Below, piece after piece: positions 27,766 through 38,354 of a stretch of 64,000 bases of DNA. The position numbers were made by a program, and so were the translations under genes. Source of the DNA: Asparagopsis taxiformis (Eukaryota > Rhodophyta > Florideophyceae > Bonnemaisoniales > Bonnemaisoniaceae). Each line of letters begins with the position of its first letter. Position 1 is the stretch's first letter. The notes beneath the pieces are model-generated. The model made no database searches, was not told the origin of the DNA, and saw only the letters and a program-made list of their open reading frames with translations. The stretch is from positions 1 to 64,000 of the forward strand of contig JALQPE010000171.1 of assembly GCA_030407315.1 (NCBI GenBank), given 5' to 3'.

Positions 27766-29123
27766 CGGTGTCTCGTCCTCGTCTCGTCTACGTAGAGCGC
27801 AGGCGTTCGTCGCAGTAGCGGTCGCGCGCTCGTCGTCGGCGTCATCGCTCGGTGCGTGTCCCCGTGGCTCTGCGCCATAGAGACTAGCTCTCGAAAGGTG
27901 TATCGCCGCGGGTCACGAGACAGCGCGTCCCGCACGAGGTGTTGCGCGTAGGGGCGTAGACCATCGACGAAAATAGAAACAAGCGTTCGCTCGCTAAACG
28001 CGTCGCCGCAGCGCAGCGCTCGGCGTCGTAATCGCGTAGCGAATTGCGTTTCGGTTTCCTTCGGGTCTTGCGTTTGTTGCGCCACGTCGCGGTACGCTTG
28101 CGCAACGTCGCCTTCGCGCGCGTAGGTTAGTAGGAGCCACTGAACGGCTTCCGCGTAGCACGTAATCGAATCGACGCCCGCGCGCGCTCCTCGGAACGTT
28201 CGTCCCACGTACGTTTGGAACGTGCCGCGCGCCTCGTCGGCCAGGAAATACTTGAGGATCGGCAGCGCTGCACCTTCGGATACGCCGGTGTCGTCGCATG
28301 CGATCTTGAAGTACTTCAGAAACGATAGTACCGCGATTCCGTCAGCGCCCGTGAAATTCTCTCCTTGCATCGAATGGCGCACCATCTTCGCGGTGTTAGC
28401 CAATTCGCTCGCAATTTCCCGATTAAACGCGCGGTCCGTATTTCGCAAGCGATACGTGCCGTACGAAAGCGCGCGAGTGAACAGCTCGTTCAACGGCTGG
28501 ATCTCTACCAGCCCGGGGTGCGCGGGTCCGTCGTCGCTATTCGAGCGCCGGTGATCATCGAATGACAGGTCCTGGCGCGCCAGTTCCAGCCATCCTTCGG
28601 GATCCGCGTTACGCGCGTAGTTCGTCGGAGTCGCGCGCGCTGCGGTTCGCGTTCGCGTTCGGTTTTCGCGCGTAACGACGCTCGCGCGGTCGGTATTGTG
28701 CTCCTCGCGGGAGTCCATCGTAGTGACGATTAGGTTGTGGACTTGCGCCCTCATCTGAGCCGTCAATCCACGTGATTGGCCCTTGATGGCGCGGTCCACA
28801 GCCGCTCGGACTTCTGCCTGGAGCATGCATTGGAACGTAGGGTCGTCCACTACTTGTCGAACCAAGCTCGGAAGCGTTGCGGACGGCGTAGCGTGCACGT
28901 CGGAAACGCGGAACTCGGCCTCGCGCTTCGTTGCGGCGCCATCGTCGGACGTTTGCGCGTCGTCGTCAATGCTCGCGAGCGCTTGCGTCGGTAGCGGCGG
29001 CCACGGGGAAGCGGTAGGGTCAGGGATATGTGAAGCGACCAGCGCGTCGACTGCGTGCGTTTGCGACGCGACTGGCGGCGGTTCGGTCGGCGCGTTCGAT
29101 CGCTCGGGCGCGGATGGATCCAT
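27762..29123 (-). CDS. Gag capsid protein
   Basis: 453 residues. Residues 1-110 are Pro/Ala-rich; the core at about 255-430 has the retrotransposon Gag pattern (FQTYVGRTF, AVQWLLLTYA, TETQFATRLRRRALRCG, ERTLVSIFVDGLRPYAQHLVRDAL, YTFRELVSMAQSH). It packages the RNA into particles. It lacks a zinc knuckle, which lies in the overlapping next frame. The start ATG lies 577 nt inside the 5' LTR. Confidence 0.85.
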   Translation of the reverse strand: MDPSAPERSNAPTEPPPVASQTHAVDALVASHIPDPTASPWPPLPTQALASIDDDAQTSDDGAATKREAEFRVSDVHATPSATLPSLVRQVVDDPTFQCMLQAEVRAAVDRAIKGQSRGLTAQMRAQVHNLIVTTMDSREEHNTDRASVVTRENRTRTRTAARATPTNYARNADPEGWLELARQDLSFDDHRRSNSDDGPAHPGLVEIQPLNELFTRALSYGTYRLRNTDRAFNREIASELANTAKMVRHSMQGENFTGADGIAVLSFLKYFKIACDDTGVSEGAALPILKYFLADEARGTFQTYVGRTFRGARAGVDSITCYAEAVQWLLLTYAREGDVAQAYRDVAQQTQDPKETETQFATRLRRRALRCGDAFSERTLVSIFVDGLRPYAQHLVRDALSRDPRRYTFRELVSMAQSHGDTHRAMTPTTSARPLLRRTPALYVDETRTRHR

Positions 29124-29700
29124 CGGCGCGGTTGCGTTCGATCGTCGCCTAGGGAAAAGGGAAAAAGGGATGATGGGGAAGGAGAAAGGGGAATTCGGCG
29201 CGCGTCAAAATCTCGCGTCGGCGCGTCGAAAAATTGGCAAGTAAAAAGGGAAGCGCTTCCCGAAAATTGTCTGCGTATCGGGCGCGCGTAGTAAGGGTGA
29301 GGGGGACGAGTTCGCTCGCAGGAGGGCTTCTTCCTCGCTCGGAACGCGCAAAGACGGGTCTCGATCGTCCGCGAACCCAATATTTTCGGCACCGCCGAAC
29401 CCGCGTTAGGGTTGCGAACTAGCGCGCGCACGCGCTGCGTCTTCGATCGCGTCGTTCCGCGCGGCGAATCGTCGTAGTAGAGGTAGGGTAGTTATATAAA
29501 CCAGAGAGGCTATAGCACCGCTTCCGGGATAGCGATACGCGCGCACGCGTCAATCGCCCTCGCTGTCGCGCACGACGAACGGATAAAGGAAGCATTAGAG
29601 TAAGCGATAGGTTTGGCGTCCCGTGTTTTCCCCAAGCGGAGTTTCTGTTCTTCGCTGAGTTCGCACGTCGGTTCGCGCAATTCTAGGTCGAGAGACCAGT
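29124..29700 (-). other. Retrotransposon leader and primer-binding site
   Basis: On the minus strand the 5' LTR is followed after two bases (AC) by TGGTCTCTCGACC, a candidate primer-binding site because it starts TGG, the complement of tRNA CCA; I cannot name the tRNA. TATATAAA lies at 29,493-29,500 inside the leader and could be a second promoter. No other gene is visible. Confidence 0.5.
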
Positions 29701-30508
29701 TGTAGGACCAGCCGGGATGGCGGTCACTAAGAGAGTTCTAGAATCGCTTGCCTTGTCAGGGCGTGTTGAACCGTAACGCGCTCGTGAACTTGCGTTTCGC
29801 ACGTCGCTCGGTCGCGGAGGCGATCGGGTGGTACAACGGCGGAACGCGCAGGGTCGATCGCAACACGGGATTCGCGGGCCGGCGCAAGCCGTGATCTCAG
29901 GGTGAGATCACCGAGTAAACTCGAGCTCAACACGATCCACGCAGGGGTCGTAAATCCCTGGCCTAGCGGTATGCGACGCAACGCGCGGTCTCGCGGTGCG
30001 ACGCAATTCGACGGTCGGTAAACGCGGCGCGCGCGCACGTACGTCGGCGATCGTGAGCAATCCGCACGCAACGTCGTAACGCAATCGGTCCTCGCGACGC
30101 GCTCAACGCTTAACTCGTAGCTGCGAAAGTGCTGACTGTTTATTGGTAGGGTGCGAAGCCATGCGACCACTAATAGCTAACTTACTTGGGACAGGCTGTC
30201 CTTGTGTGGCCGGCCGGCGGCGGCCGCACGCTCGCACGCAAAAAGGGAAATATTTGGGAAAAAGACTTTCGTCATAAAAAACCCAAAAAAGGGAAATAAA
30301 GGGAAATTCGCGGAAAACGCTACACGTGGCGCGGCTCGCGGTTTCGTGGCAACGTACGCGCGCACGCGCTCGCATTGACGCTCCGTGACACGTAATCAAG
30401 GCGCCACGCGTACGCTCGCTTACTAAACTAACTCAAACGGATGCTTGCGGACTAACGTAAACGCGCGCGCTCGCATCGGTTCCATCGACCAACTTAAATT
30501 GCACCACA
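29701..30508 (-). repeat. LTR (5' LTR in the sense direction)
   Basis: 808 bp. By eye it is the same as 17,220-18,031 apart from one missing TACG. It is followed directly by the CAGCC duplication at 30,509-30,513. Confidence 0.95.
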
Positions 30509-30513
30509 CAGCC
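30509..30513. other. Target site duplication, right copy (CAGCC)
   Basis: It matches 17,215-17,219 and lies directly after the CA end of the right LTR. It marks where the host sequence, the old antisense ORF, resumes. Confidence 0.9.
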
Positions 30514-31088
30514 AAGTCGCACCACGCCGCCTCGCGTCGCGCATCCCATACGGCTTGCGCATTCTTGTGGCCAGGTAACACCGCGTAGCGGTTGACGTCG
30601 GCGATACGCGTCCATAGGAAACGCCGTGGAAAGTATTGGACGCGGCTCAATTCGGACCAGGTTGGCATCGCGCGCGGCAGGAAACGGAACGCAGAAGGGT
30701 CGTCGTAACGCGCGCGCGGAGCGACGACGGGTACGTGCTGCGCGGCCGAAGGGAGCGATACAGAAGAAGGGGCAGGTACAGAACGAAGAGGCACGCCAAT
30801 GTTGGCGCGACTCCCAGCCGTGGGTGTAGCGGTTACGTCCACTGTCGCAACAACGCCCGACGACGCACCGACATTGTCCGCGTTATGCGCACTCGACGAC
30901 GCAGCAACCGGCGCACTGGTAGACGAAGCTTGAGCCATGGACAGATAAAATGGGCTCTCGGGGCTCATGGCAGATGGAGAAGCGGGACGCGGAGCCGCCA
31001 ACGGCGTACGTATCGGCGTCGCAGCTTCTTCGCCCGAAGGGACGCTGGCGCGCAGCCAGCTAGGAAGGGTATCACCGTCGTGCGCCAT
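30514..31088 (-). pseudogene. Old antisense accessory ORF, N-terminal fragment
   Basis: From the ATG at 31088 the minus strand encodes about 190 residues homologous to the start of the 946-residue antisense protein of the young element (MAHDGDTLPSWLRAS against MSRDNNALPSWLRAG; shared GVPLRSVPAP, RARYDDP, RYAVLPGHK). An in-frame ATG also exists upstream at 31112. The frame is open up to the insertion point of the young element and resumes at 17,219. The start codon sits 183 bp from its LTR, as in the young copy. Confidence 0.85.
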
Positions 31089-31261
31089 GACGAAAGCGAC
31101 CGCGTGCGACAACGAGCGAAACAGCGAACGCGAGTGACCGAGGAGAGAAGAAGGATAAAAAGAGAGAGAGAGGATCGACAGGAGAAGAGTGGACAGAGAG
31201 AAAGAAAAGGCAAAGGATATGCAGGAAGAGATGACGCGCGGGGACGCGCTGTGATGTTAGT

Positions 31262-32062
31262 CGGGGGGAGTGTGGTGCAATTTATGCCGCTAACGCGAAC
31301 GCGGGTTGAGGCGATACCGACGAGTTGAGTCCGCGTGCATCCGCGCTGAGTTAGTTAGTAAGCGAGCGTACGCGTGGCGAACTGATTACGTGTCACGGTG
31401 CACCTGCGCGAACGCGTGCGATTGCGAACCCGGCGCCACGTGTAGCGATTTCTACGAATTTCCCTTTATTTCCCTTTTTTGGGTTTTTTATGACGAAAGT
31501 CTTTTTCCCAAATATTTCCCTTTTTGCGTGCGAGCGAGTGGCCGCCGGCCGGCCACGGTAGGACAGCCTGTCCTTTAGTAGTTAGCTATTAATGGTCGTT
31601 CAGCTTCGCACCTTACCAATAAACAGCCAGCATCTTCGCAGCTACGAGTTAAGCGTTTAGCGAATCGCGAGGACCGATTGCGTTGAAACGTTGCGTGCGG
31701 ATTGCTCACGATCGCCGACGTTCGCGTGCGCGCTGCGCATAAACCGATCGTCGAACCGCGTCGCACCGCGATAGCGCGCGTTGCGTCGCACGCCACTAGG
31801 CCAGTGATTTACGACCCCTGTGTGGATTGCGTTGTGCTCGAGTTTACTCGGTGATCTCACCCTGAGATCACGGCTTGCGCCGGCCCGCGAATCCCGTGTT
31901 GCGATCGTTCCCTACGCGTTCCGCCGTTGTACCACCCGTTCGCCAGCGCGACCGAGCGACGCGCGAAACGCAACTTCAACCAGCGCATTACGGTTCACCA
32001 CGCCCTGATACGGCTGCAATTCTAGAACTCCCTTAGCGATCGCCATCCCGGCTGGTCCTACA
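31262..32062 (+). repeat. Old, inverted relative of the LTR with its polypurine tract
   Basis: CGGGGGGAG (31,262-31,270) is followed by TGTGGTGCAATTT and ends GGCTGGTCCTACA at 32,062. It is the reverse-complement orientation of the young LTRs and clearly diverged from them. It is the 3' LTR of the older element whose sense strand is plus. The hairpin TGATCTCA-CCC-TGAGATCA is kept at about 31,850. Confidence 0.9.
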
Positions 32063-32176
32063 ATCGTGCTCTGTACGCTTGAATGGGATCTTCATGTGTA
32101 ACACCGTGCTTTCATCCATTCCTTCCATCGGCAGACACTCTTGAAAGAGCTTTCTTGAATGTATGTCTGTCAACAG

Positions 32177-32488
32177 CTACACTAAGCTTTGCAGCTTTTT
32201 TAAACACTCATTAATCGTTTCCGCCTCATCATTTGATATAACAGGCTTTCTCCCTCTACAGATAGACTCCCTGAGCATATGCTGGAGTCCGTTCTGTTCA
32301 TTTCGTTCCTGAAGCTTCTTAAGCCGGTGAATGGTAATGGTGGAGACGTTTGTTTGGCGATGAATGGTTCGGATGGTCTCATTCTTCCCAATAAGTTTTA
32401 GTGCCAGTTTTCGTGCTATTGACTGATTTCGCAGCTCAACCGCCCTTCTCTTCCGATTCGTGGTTTGTTTTTGCTTAGATATGGGCAT
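32177..32488 (-). pseudogene. N-terminal helix-turn-helix fragment of a DNA transposase
   Basis: 103 residues with TIRTIHRQTNVSTITIHRLKKLQ, a helix-turn-helix pattern, and then RGRKPVISNDEAETINECL, the linker style of transposases that use a Tc1/Pogo/CENP-B-like DNA-binding head. No catalytic domain follows, so it is a truncated remnant. Confidence 0.45.
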
Positions 32489-33275
32489 TGTTGATAGTGA
32501 GGTAATGTCCCTCCTTATGAATGGTAAAGGACAAGAGTATAGGCCATGTTCACTAGATACTTCCAGCTATATTGAAATCCCTTCACTCATGGCGCCTTCT
32601 CTTGTTCGCTTGTTTAATGAATCTATAGTGGGATGCACTGTTGTTTTGTCAGACCATTTTGGCGCTAAACTGTATCAAAATATGCAAATTTCCAAATTAC
32701 CCCTTCAGGGAGGGTAGTCCAGTGGTTAATTTCTGAATGCACACACTATTTGGACAGGTGCCAGCGCAAAACTGCCAAGGTGCTGGCCGCCCGCACCATT
32801 TAGGCTTGGTTTGAAAATTACAAAATTTTGTAAAACCCGGACTCCCAAATTTCATTCCACAATTGTCATACGAAACATTGCAACCGTTGGTTCTATATTT
32901 TCTACTTTATTTTATCTTCGGGGGGTAAAATGTGGCCTCATGTGAAGCCAATTGTCCGATTGAAATTAATCCAGTAATTTCAATTTCGCAGGGTATTTAT
33001 TTTCAAATCTTGGTACAATTGGTCTTCGATTTATCCCTTTGAAGTTTTTCAATTAGGCGTATGGAAAAGCAAGGACAACTTGAGGTTTTCTCCAAGGTGC
33101 CCCGGTAATTGTACAAATTGGCTGGGCAAACCAGATTGACTACAAGTTCTGATCGTTACTTTTCTGGCCGCCAAAAATTTCCAAGCGGAACCGTACTGAT
33201 TAGCATCCGGAGGTGACAGACAAAGTTTCAATTGGGCACTCTCAAGGGGACCTGTGAGCAGTTTCTGTTCCATGG
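32489..33275. other. No gene recognised
   Basis: AT-rich sequence between the transposase remnant and the tRNA gene. A phrase GTAGTCCAGTGGTTA near 32,716 resembles a tRNA A box but has no matching B box at a suitable distance. Confidence 0.5.
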
Positions 33276-33347
33276 GCGTCTATGGTCTAGAGGTAAGATT
33301 CTTGCTTTGGGTGCAAGAGGTCCCGGGTTCGATCCCCGGTAGACGCC
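33276..33347 (+). tRNA. tRNA-Pro (anticodon TGG)
   Basis: It folds as a cloverleaf: acceptor GCGTCTA/TAGACGC with discriminator C; anticodon arm TCTTGC-TTTGGGT-GCAAGA with anticodon TGG; T arm CCGGG-TTCGATC-CCCGG. There is no intron and no encoded CCA. The internal promoter boxes TGGTCTAGAGG and GGTTCGATCC are well kept. Confidence 0.95.
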
Positions 33348-33354
33348 GTTCTTT

Positions 33355-33825
33355 TTGATGATCTTACCTCAAGGGTTTGTGTCACTCAGCGGCTTGATAT
33401 CTCAACAGAAAATGACATCGCTTTCGAAGGGACATCCTATGTTCTTGCAACTTCGACATTTCACGCGCTTCTGCACTAGTAGTCCTGGAGACTACAAGCC
33501 TACGTTGACCAAAGTCATGCAACGTCTACAATTTTCCATCGATGGATCAAAGCATACGAACGCCTCGGCAAATCTGGCATTTCTAGAGCGTGACCCGACA
33601 GACCGAGAACCGCGGGTACAATTCGAAAAAGACGCCATTTCATTTGCAATCCGTGATATCCAACAAGCGAAGCAGCAGGCTAATGTTTCTCTGAGCACTC
33701 ACGGTGTGGTGGAAAACAGCGATGAGCAGCAGTGCGAAATCAGCTCCCTCAGACTGCTATTGAGCGAAGCTGATGCGACAGTACAGGATCTACAGACACG
33801 ATTTCGAGAAATGGGAAATAGATAG
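33355..33825 (+). CDS. Possible small protein, unrecognised
   Basis: An open frame of 156 codons. A start at the internal Met (33,412; MTSLSKGHPMFLQLRHFTRF) would give a basic, amphipathic N-terminus like a mitochondrial presequence, and the C-terminal half is helical and charged. No family recognised. It begins directly after the tRNA gene, and an equally long frame overlaps on the other strand, so it may be chance. Confidence 0.3.
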   Translation: MMILPQGFVSLSGLISQQKMTSLSKGHPMFLQLRHFTRFCTSSPGDYKPTLTKVMQRLQFSIDGSKHTNASANLAFLERDPTDREPRVQFEKDAISFAIRDIQQAKQQANVSLSTHGVVENSDEQQCEISSLRLLLSEADATVQDLQTRFREMGNR

Positions 33826-35960
33826 ATGGGCATTACTCTACATAGCAGTATCTCCGCTTGTTGCACAGCGATTATCTTTCCATGTAATGTAATACAAACC
33901 AAGCCAATGCTACCTTGTCTTCCAACGCGTCCGTCGGCGGTCGCTGGCAGTACTACCGCCAGCACTGCCGCAGTAATTATAGCATTCTCTTCCGACCGGA
34001 ATAATTGCTTACCGCGAGCCGTGAGTGCAAGCTGAGCATCGAGACTGTAAATAACATATGTAAAGCGCGTTTGAAATTTACATCTTCTATTTTCCGCACC
34101 GCTCTCGAATGAAACCCGTGCGTCGGTCGCTGGTTTCAGGAATGGAGCACAAATGTACGAAAAGCCCACGTATCATGTTGCTGGTTCCAACGCGTCGCCT
34201 CTGCTTCTGTAAAGTTCAAGTTTGAATGGTAAAAACGAATAAAAGCATGTCCATTCGACGCGCCCAGCAGTAACACGCATCCTTCTCGAGAGGTGCAATC
34301 GAACGAATATGTTTAAAACATGCACGCCCATACATGCTTTGCCAAACCTGCCGCACGGCACTGCTGTGCGCCGGCCGGTGTAAACATGCGTGTTCGGCTG
34401 CGTGCCTTTTCATGTGCAATATTGATACTACCTCCTTCCAGACATGACAGCCGAGGACGTACCGGATGGTACGCAGCCGCCGGTTTTGAATGGAGATTTT
34501 TCGTGACTTGCTTCTGCATTCATCTCTCAAAACCGTTTGATGACGGGTCCAATGCAGGATGCCATCCTGTGCCGACCAACCGTTATAGCTGGTAATGGCT
34601 GTTTGTTTAAATCTGTTTATCAATGCCATAACCGCCGACATGGGAACGGAATAATAGCTTTGTAATTTTAACACAGATGGTTATGTTTGTGAATTATTGG
34701 CCCCCGTCGACATAGATACTGTTTACAGCACTATGGTTGGAACAGAAATGTCCATTCAAACAACTCAAAGGCAAGTGATTCTTTTCCACTCGTTGCAACG
34801 TAGATGCTGACAACTCATTCTGAACTGCAGCCTTCCGGGAAACGACCTCGAGGGATGATGACGGAAGGAAACATACTGAGCAGCTTTTGAACAGTCGTTC
34901 GATCCTCGGCATTTATACCGAGTCGATCGCTCTCTGCCAATGGAAATTGTTGCTCGAGGAGGAGCAAGACTCAAACAACCACACGTTCATGTGACTTGGT
35001 CGATAACCTTGCTTCCGGCTAATGACCCCTCCATGGTGAGTAGAAAGGTTTCAAATATCAAAAATATCGGAGAAAATGTCTGGTCTCACAGCCAGCGAGG
35101 TCACTGTATACTTTTTATCATTATTAGGGGCCTGCCGAGACCTCCTTCATCCATCTAAAAAACCATCACATCCAGCCGTCGAGTCACGATAGTGGGAGCT
35201 GCTTCGAGAATACAAGATCGTTCACAATCGCACCATATTATTGTCATAGCATTGTTGTGATCAGCAACAATACAGCTGCACTGCAAATTTTGTTCATCAA
35301 CTACTGTATCTTCCATAATGATACACGCTCCAGCTAGAGAATATTGCAAGCACACCTACATCGTCTTACATTGCGTCTGCAACCTCTGGACAATGACCGC
35401 TATGACCAAACGGCTGTCCCAGGGTGCCCGGGAAAGCATGTCACGCAAGACTGGGCGGTACCGCGCCAATTGCTTCCACACCAAAGTGTGTTTCATACTA
35501 CCTTATCGATTTATAGAGGTATGCGATATATTGGCGGGAATAGTGGATGCAACTTGGACCAAGCGGGTGGCACACCTTGTGCCGTGAATTTCTCTCAAGG
35601 GGTTGTATTGAGACGAAATGTCAATTGCAGATGGGATCTGCTGATGGTGAATAATCCTTTATGGAGCAGCAATGCTTTTGCTGCGCAGCGAAGCAACTCT
35701 GCTGACGACATAATAAATGGAGACTTGAGACTTTCTTGCTTTGCACGTCTGCACAGAATACATATGTATGATAAGGTACTTTTTAAATTCGCATAGCACA
35801 GATAAAATTCATTCTCGTCGAGTTGCTCCGAAAAATGGTTTCGCGTTTACAAACTGCAACTTGCTCAGTTAGAATAACACCTCTCTTTAAAGTTATTAAG
35901 TATGGACGACGGCGGTCAATACATTTGGATTTGCGTTCTAATACCTTAGTTTCTTAAACA
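33826..35960. other. Intergenic, no gene recognised
   Basis: 2.1 kb with only short frames on both strands that carry no motif I know. It contains the 3' flank of the malectin-like gene on its right. Confidence 0.5.
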
Positions 35961-38354
35961 CTATGACGCTCCATGCGCACCAGCAGTTGTGCCGCGTCCG
36001 AAAACATCCTTATCGAAACCAACCTGATCTACGTGGTCTCCACCTCGACTTGTTGCTGCTGTAAATGTAGAATCATCGTCCAGATACTCAACCGAAGGTG
36101 CCGTCTCTGAATGTTCCAGTCCAGATGACATCTCAGATTCCGTCATTGCTGGTGGTGGTCCGTCAAACGCCCCTGTCTGTTCCGGGTGCTGCCTGTTTCT
36201 GCGCACAACGAAAAATGCGCTCAACGCTGTTATGATCAACAGTCCCAACAGCGCTCCTACAATACTACCCGCAATAACACCTGTAGACGTTCCTGATGGA
36301 GATCCCCGTTGTCCGTCTATTGCTAGAATCGGCGGCCCTCGCGTTTGAACCTTTAGATTTCCAACGCCTTCTTCCTCCAGGGCATCGTCTGCAGCACCAG
36401 TGGTAATGAAACCAGAAAACGCTGTAATCAGAGCCACCCGGTCATTTGTTTCGTGTAGGCCTTCCATATCGATATTGAATATTCGAGGAGAGTCTTGGCG
36501 AGCCGTAGGGTTGCTCATTCCTTGTCGAACTGTTGGGGTAGAGACTTGTTCATTCACCTTTATAACAGCCCATTGTGCTGTGCCATTACTCCATACGCTC
36601 GATACGGTTTTCAGCGCTTCCTTCATGGTATTGTTGAAGGTAGTACGGTCAGTTACCAAGCCCCGGAGTTCATGCACTAGAAAGATCTCACCGTCCTGCG
36701 GTGAAGGAAGTGGGTCGTCCAAGTCAAGGCCAGCAACTGGAACCTCTACAATAGTCATTGGAGTCTCGATTGGAACTAACGTCGGGCTTGGTGCCGGTGT
36801 TTCTGCAATCGGAGTGCTTTCTGTGGTAATTTCTGGTGTCGGAGTGGCAGCCAATGACATCATAAGCTCTGGAGATATGGAAGGTTCTGCAGATAGAGCA
36901 GGGTCAATAGCAGGTGTCGGATCTACAGTTAAAAGCGGTTCTGCAGTGAGAAGCGGTTCTGGTGTGATGGTAGGCTCGGGAGAGAGCGAAGGCTCCACTG
37001 TCGGCATGACGGTAACAGTTGGGAAAGTATCGGGGGTCGGATCCATGGGAAGGGGAGATGGATCCAAAGTAAACACTGGAATGTCGGTGGGGTCTATCAA
37101 CCCATCAGAGGGCATTGGGAGAGTGATGGGATCATCCGGAATAAGATCTTCGATAGCACCTGGTGGCAAATCAGCGGTGCGCTCACATGTAATTGCAGAG
37201 AGGAAGGCATTGCCAACTATGGGATCAAACGCCATGGAGAGGTTGTGACCAACCTGCAAATCAACATAGGTTCTCACGACAGCAGTGAACGGAGCCTCAC
37301 CTGCCAACTCGAAAATATCAATATCATTGTCAACACGATCCTGAATGATTATATTGAAGATTCTCGCACCGATAAAGAAGGATGCTGAATCCACCTCAGC
37401 CCAGTGGAGACTGCAATCGTACAATCCGGACATTTGCACTGGGATGACAAGTCCCCATGCAGTTCCATCCACACCGTACCTCTGCGAAACAATGGCGGGT
37501 GCGTTCTTTTCTTCTGCACCACCGATAATGGCACCTGGTGGGCCATCCCATTGGGAAGTGGTTCCTCGAATCCATCGAAAGTCCTCTGCAATGAAACGAC
37601 CGATGGCAGGGCCTCCGACATTGATATTAATCTCTGTACCTGTAATGACGGTGCCCTGATCTTCTGTAACCATGGGACCGACTGGAGGCACAGTGTCTGT
37701 GACCACATCCACCGGAAGATTAGGGTCAGCGTCAAAGTCTGGCTGCACACCGTCGGGCAAATCGTCTGTTCGCTCGCAAGTGACACCGGAAATGATAGCA
37801 TTGCCAGTGATAGGAACTACGCGAATAGACAGGACGCCGGGGATGACGAGTGCGGGAGCGGTTTTGGTGAGAACTGTAAACTCTGCGCCATTGAGTTCTG
37901 CGATAATATCCACGTTGGGGAAACGGACGGGCGGACCGTGAGTGGTTGCCATGTAGAGGTCGAAGACGCGGGCACCAGCGAAAAAGTTTGAAGAATCAGT
38001 CTCGGCGAAATGGACGGTGCATCCGTACACACCTGGTTCCATGACGGGAATGTCGTATCCCCATGAGGCGCCATTGACGCCGAAACGATGAGACATGTAC
38101 ATGGGCAGGTTGCGCGGCTCTGCACCGCCGATGACAGCGTCCGGAACGACGAAAACAGAGGTTTGGTCATAGTTGACGAGCCATTGAGGGTCCTCGGCTA
38201 CGAAGCGACCGACGGCAGGGGCGCCGGCATTGATGTTGAACTCTGGCGGCACGCGGGGGACGGCGGGGTCGAGCTGACGGGCGGCGCTGGAGAACAATGG
38301 ATGGGGGAGCGCAATGGCCAGGGGCAGAAGGAGGAGGAAAAGTTGGAGACGCAT
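35961..38354 (-). CDS. Tandem malectin-like, single-pass membrane protein
   Basis: I start at 38354 because MRLQLFLLLLPLAIALP is a clear signal peptide; the frame opens further upstream without a better start. The product is 797 residues. Two malectin-like carbohydrate-binding folds follow: about 40-210 (FNINAGAPAVGRFVAED ... YGCTVHFAETDSSNFFAGARVFDLYM ... CERTDDLP) and about 240-400 (ININVGGPAIGRFIAED ... YDCSLHWAEVDSASFFIGARIFNI ... CERTADLP). A Pro/Thr/Glu stalk of repeated xxEPxLTxEP lies at about 420-570, then a folded extracellular segment. A transmembrane helix IAGSIVGALLGLLIITALSA lies near residue 700, followed by a basic stop-transfer VVRRNRQ and a cytoplasmic tail of about 75 residues. 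It should bind glycans outside the cell and could act as a wall or mating sensor; there is no kinase domain. Ligand unknown. Confidence 0.85.
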   Translation of the reverse strand: MRLQLFLLLLPLAIALPHPLFSSAARQLDPAVPRVPPEFNINAGAPAVGRFVAEDPQWLVNYDQTSVFVVPDAVIGGAEPRNLPMYMSHRFGVNGASWGYDIPVMEPGVYGCTVHFAETDSSNFFAGARVFDLYMATTHGPPVRFPNVDIIAELNGAEFTVLTKTAPALVIPGVLSIRVVPITGNAIISGVTCERTDDLPDGVQPDFDADPNLPVDVVTDTVPPVGPMVTEDQGTVITGTEININVGGPAIGRFIAEDFRWIRGTTSQWDGPPGAIIGGAEEKNAPAIVSQRYGVDGTAWGLVIPVQMSGLYDCSLHWAEVDSASFFIGARIFNIIIQDRVDNDIDIFELAGEAPFTAVVRTYVDLQVGHNLSMAFDPIVGNAFLSAITCERTADLPPGAIEDLIPDDPITLPMPSDGLIDPTDIPVFTLDPSPLPMDPTPDTFPTVTVMPTVEPSLSPEPTITPEPLLTAEPLLTVDPTPAIDPALSAEPSISPELMMSLAATPTPEITTESTPIAETPAPSPTLVPIETPMTIVEVPVAGLDLDDPLPSPQDGEIFLVHELRGLVTDRTTFNNTMKEALKTVSSVWSNGTAQWAVIKVNEQVSTPTVRQGMSNPTARQDSPRIFNIDMEGLHETNDRVALITAFSGFITTGAADDALEEEGVGNLKVQTRGPPILAIDGQRGSPSGTSTGVIAGSIVGALLGLLIITALSAFFVVRRNRQHPEQTGAFDGPPPAMTESEMSSGLEHSETAPSVEYLDDDSTFTAATSRGGDHVDQVGFDKDVFGRGTTAGAHGAS

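Larger units (their letters stand above)
17220..30508 (-). mobile_element. Complete young Ty3/gypsy chromodomain LTR retrotransposon, 13.3 kb
   Basis: The element is bounded by direct LTRs of 812 and 808 bp that start TG and end CA, with CAGCC duplications outside. Gag, nucleocapsid and Pol lie on the minus strand, so 29,701-30,508 is the 5' LTR and 17,220-18,031 the 3' LTR. The polypurine tract lies at 18,032-18,040 and a primer-binding site candidate next to 29,700. The order in sense direction is LTR, leader, Gag, nucleocapsid, Pol with protease, RT, RNase H, integrase and chromodomain, a 1.8-kb repeat-rich zone, then an antisense gene, then LTR. I saw no LTR difference except one 4-bp indel, and the coding frames are open, so it may still be active. 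Its CG-rich composition differs sharply from the host sequence beyond 33 kb. Confidence 0.95.

Noticed and set aside
32705..32800. tRNA-like or SINE head with GTAGTCCAGTGGTTA
   Set aside because: It has an A-box look only; no B box or cloverleaf follows.
33699..34169. Minus-strand frame of 156 codons
   Set aside because: No motif, no start context, overlaps another weak frame; probably chance.
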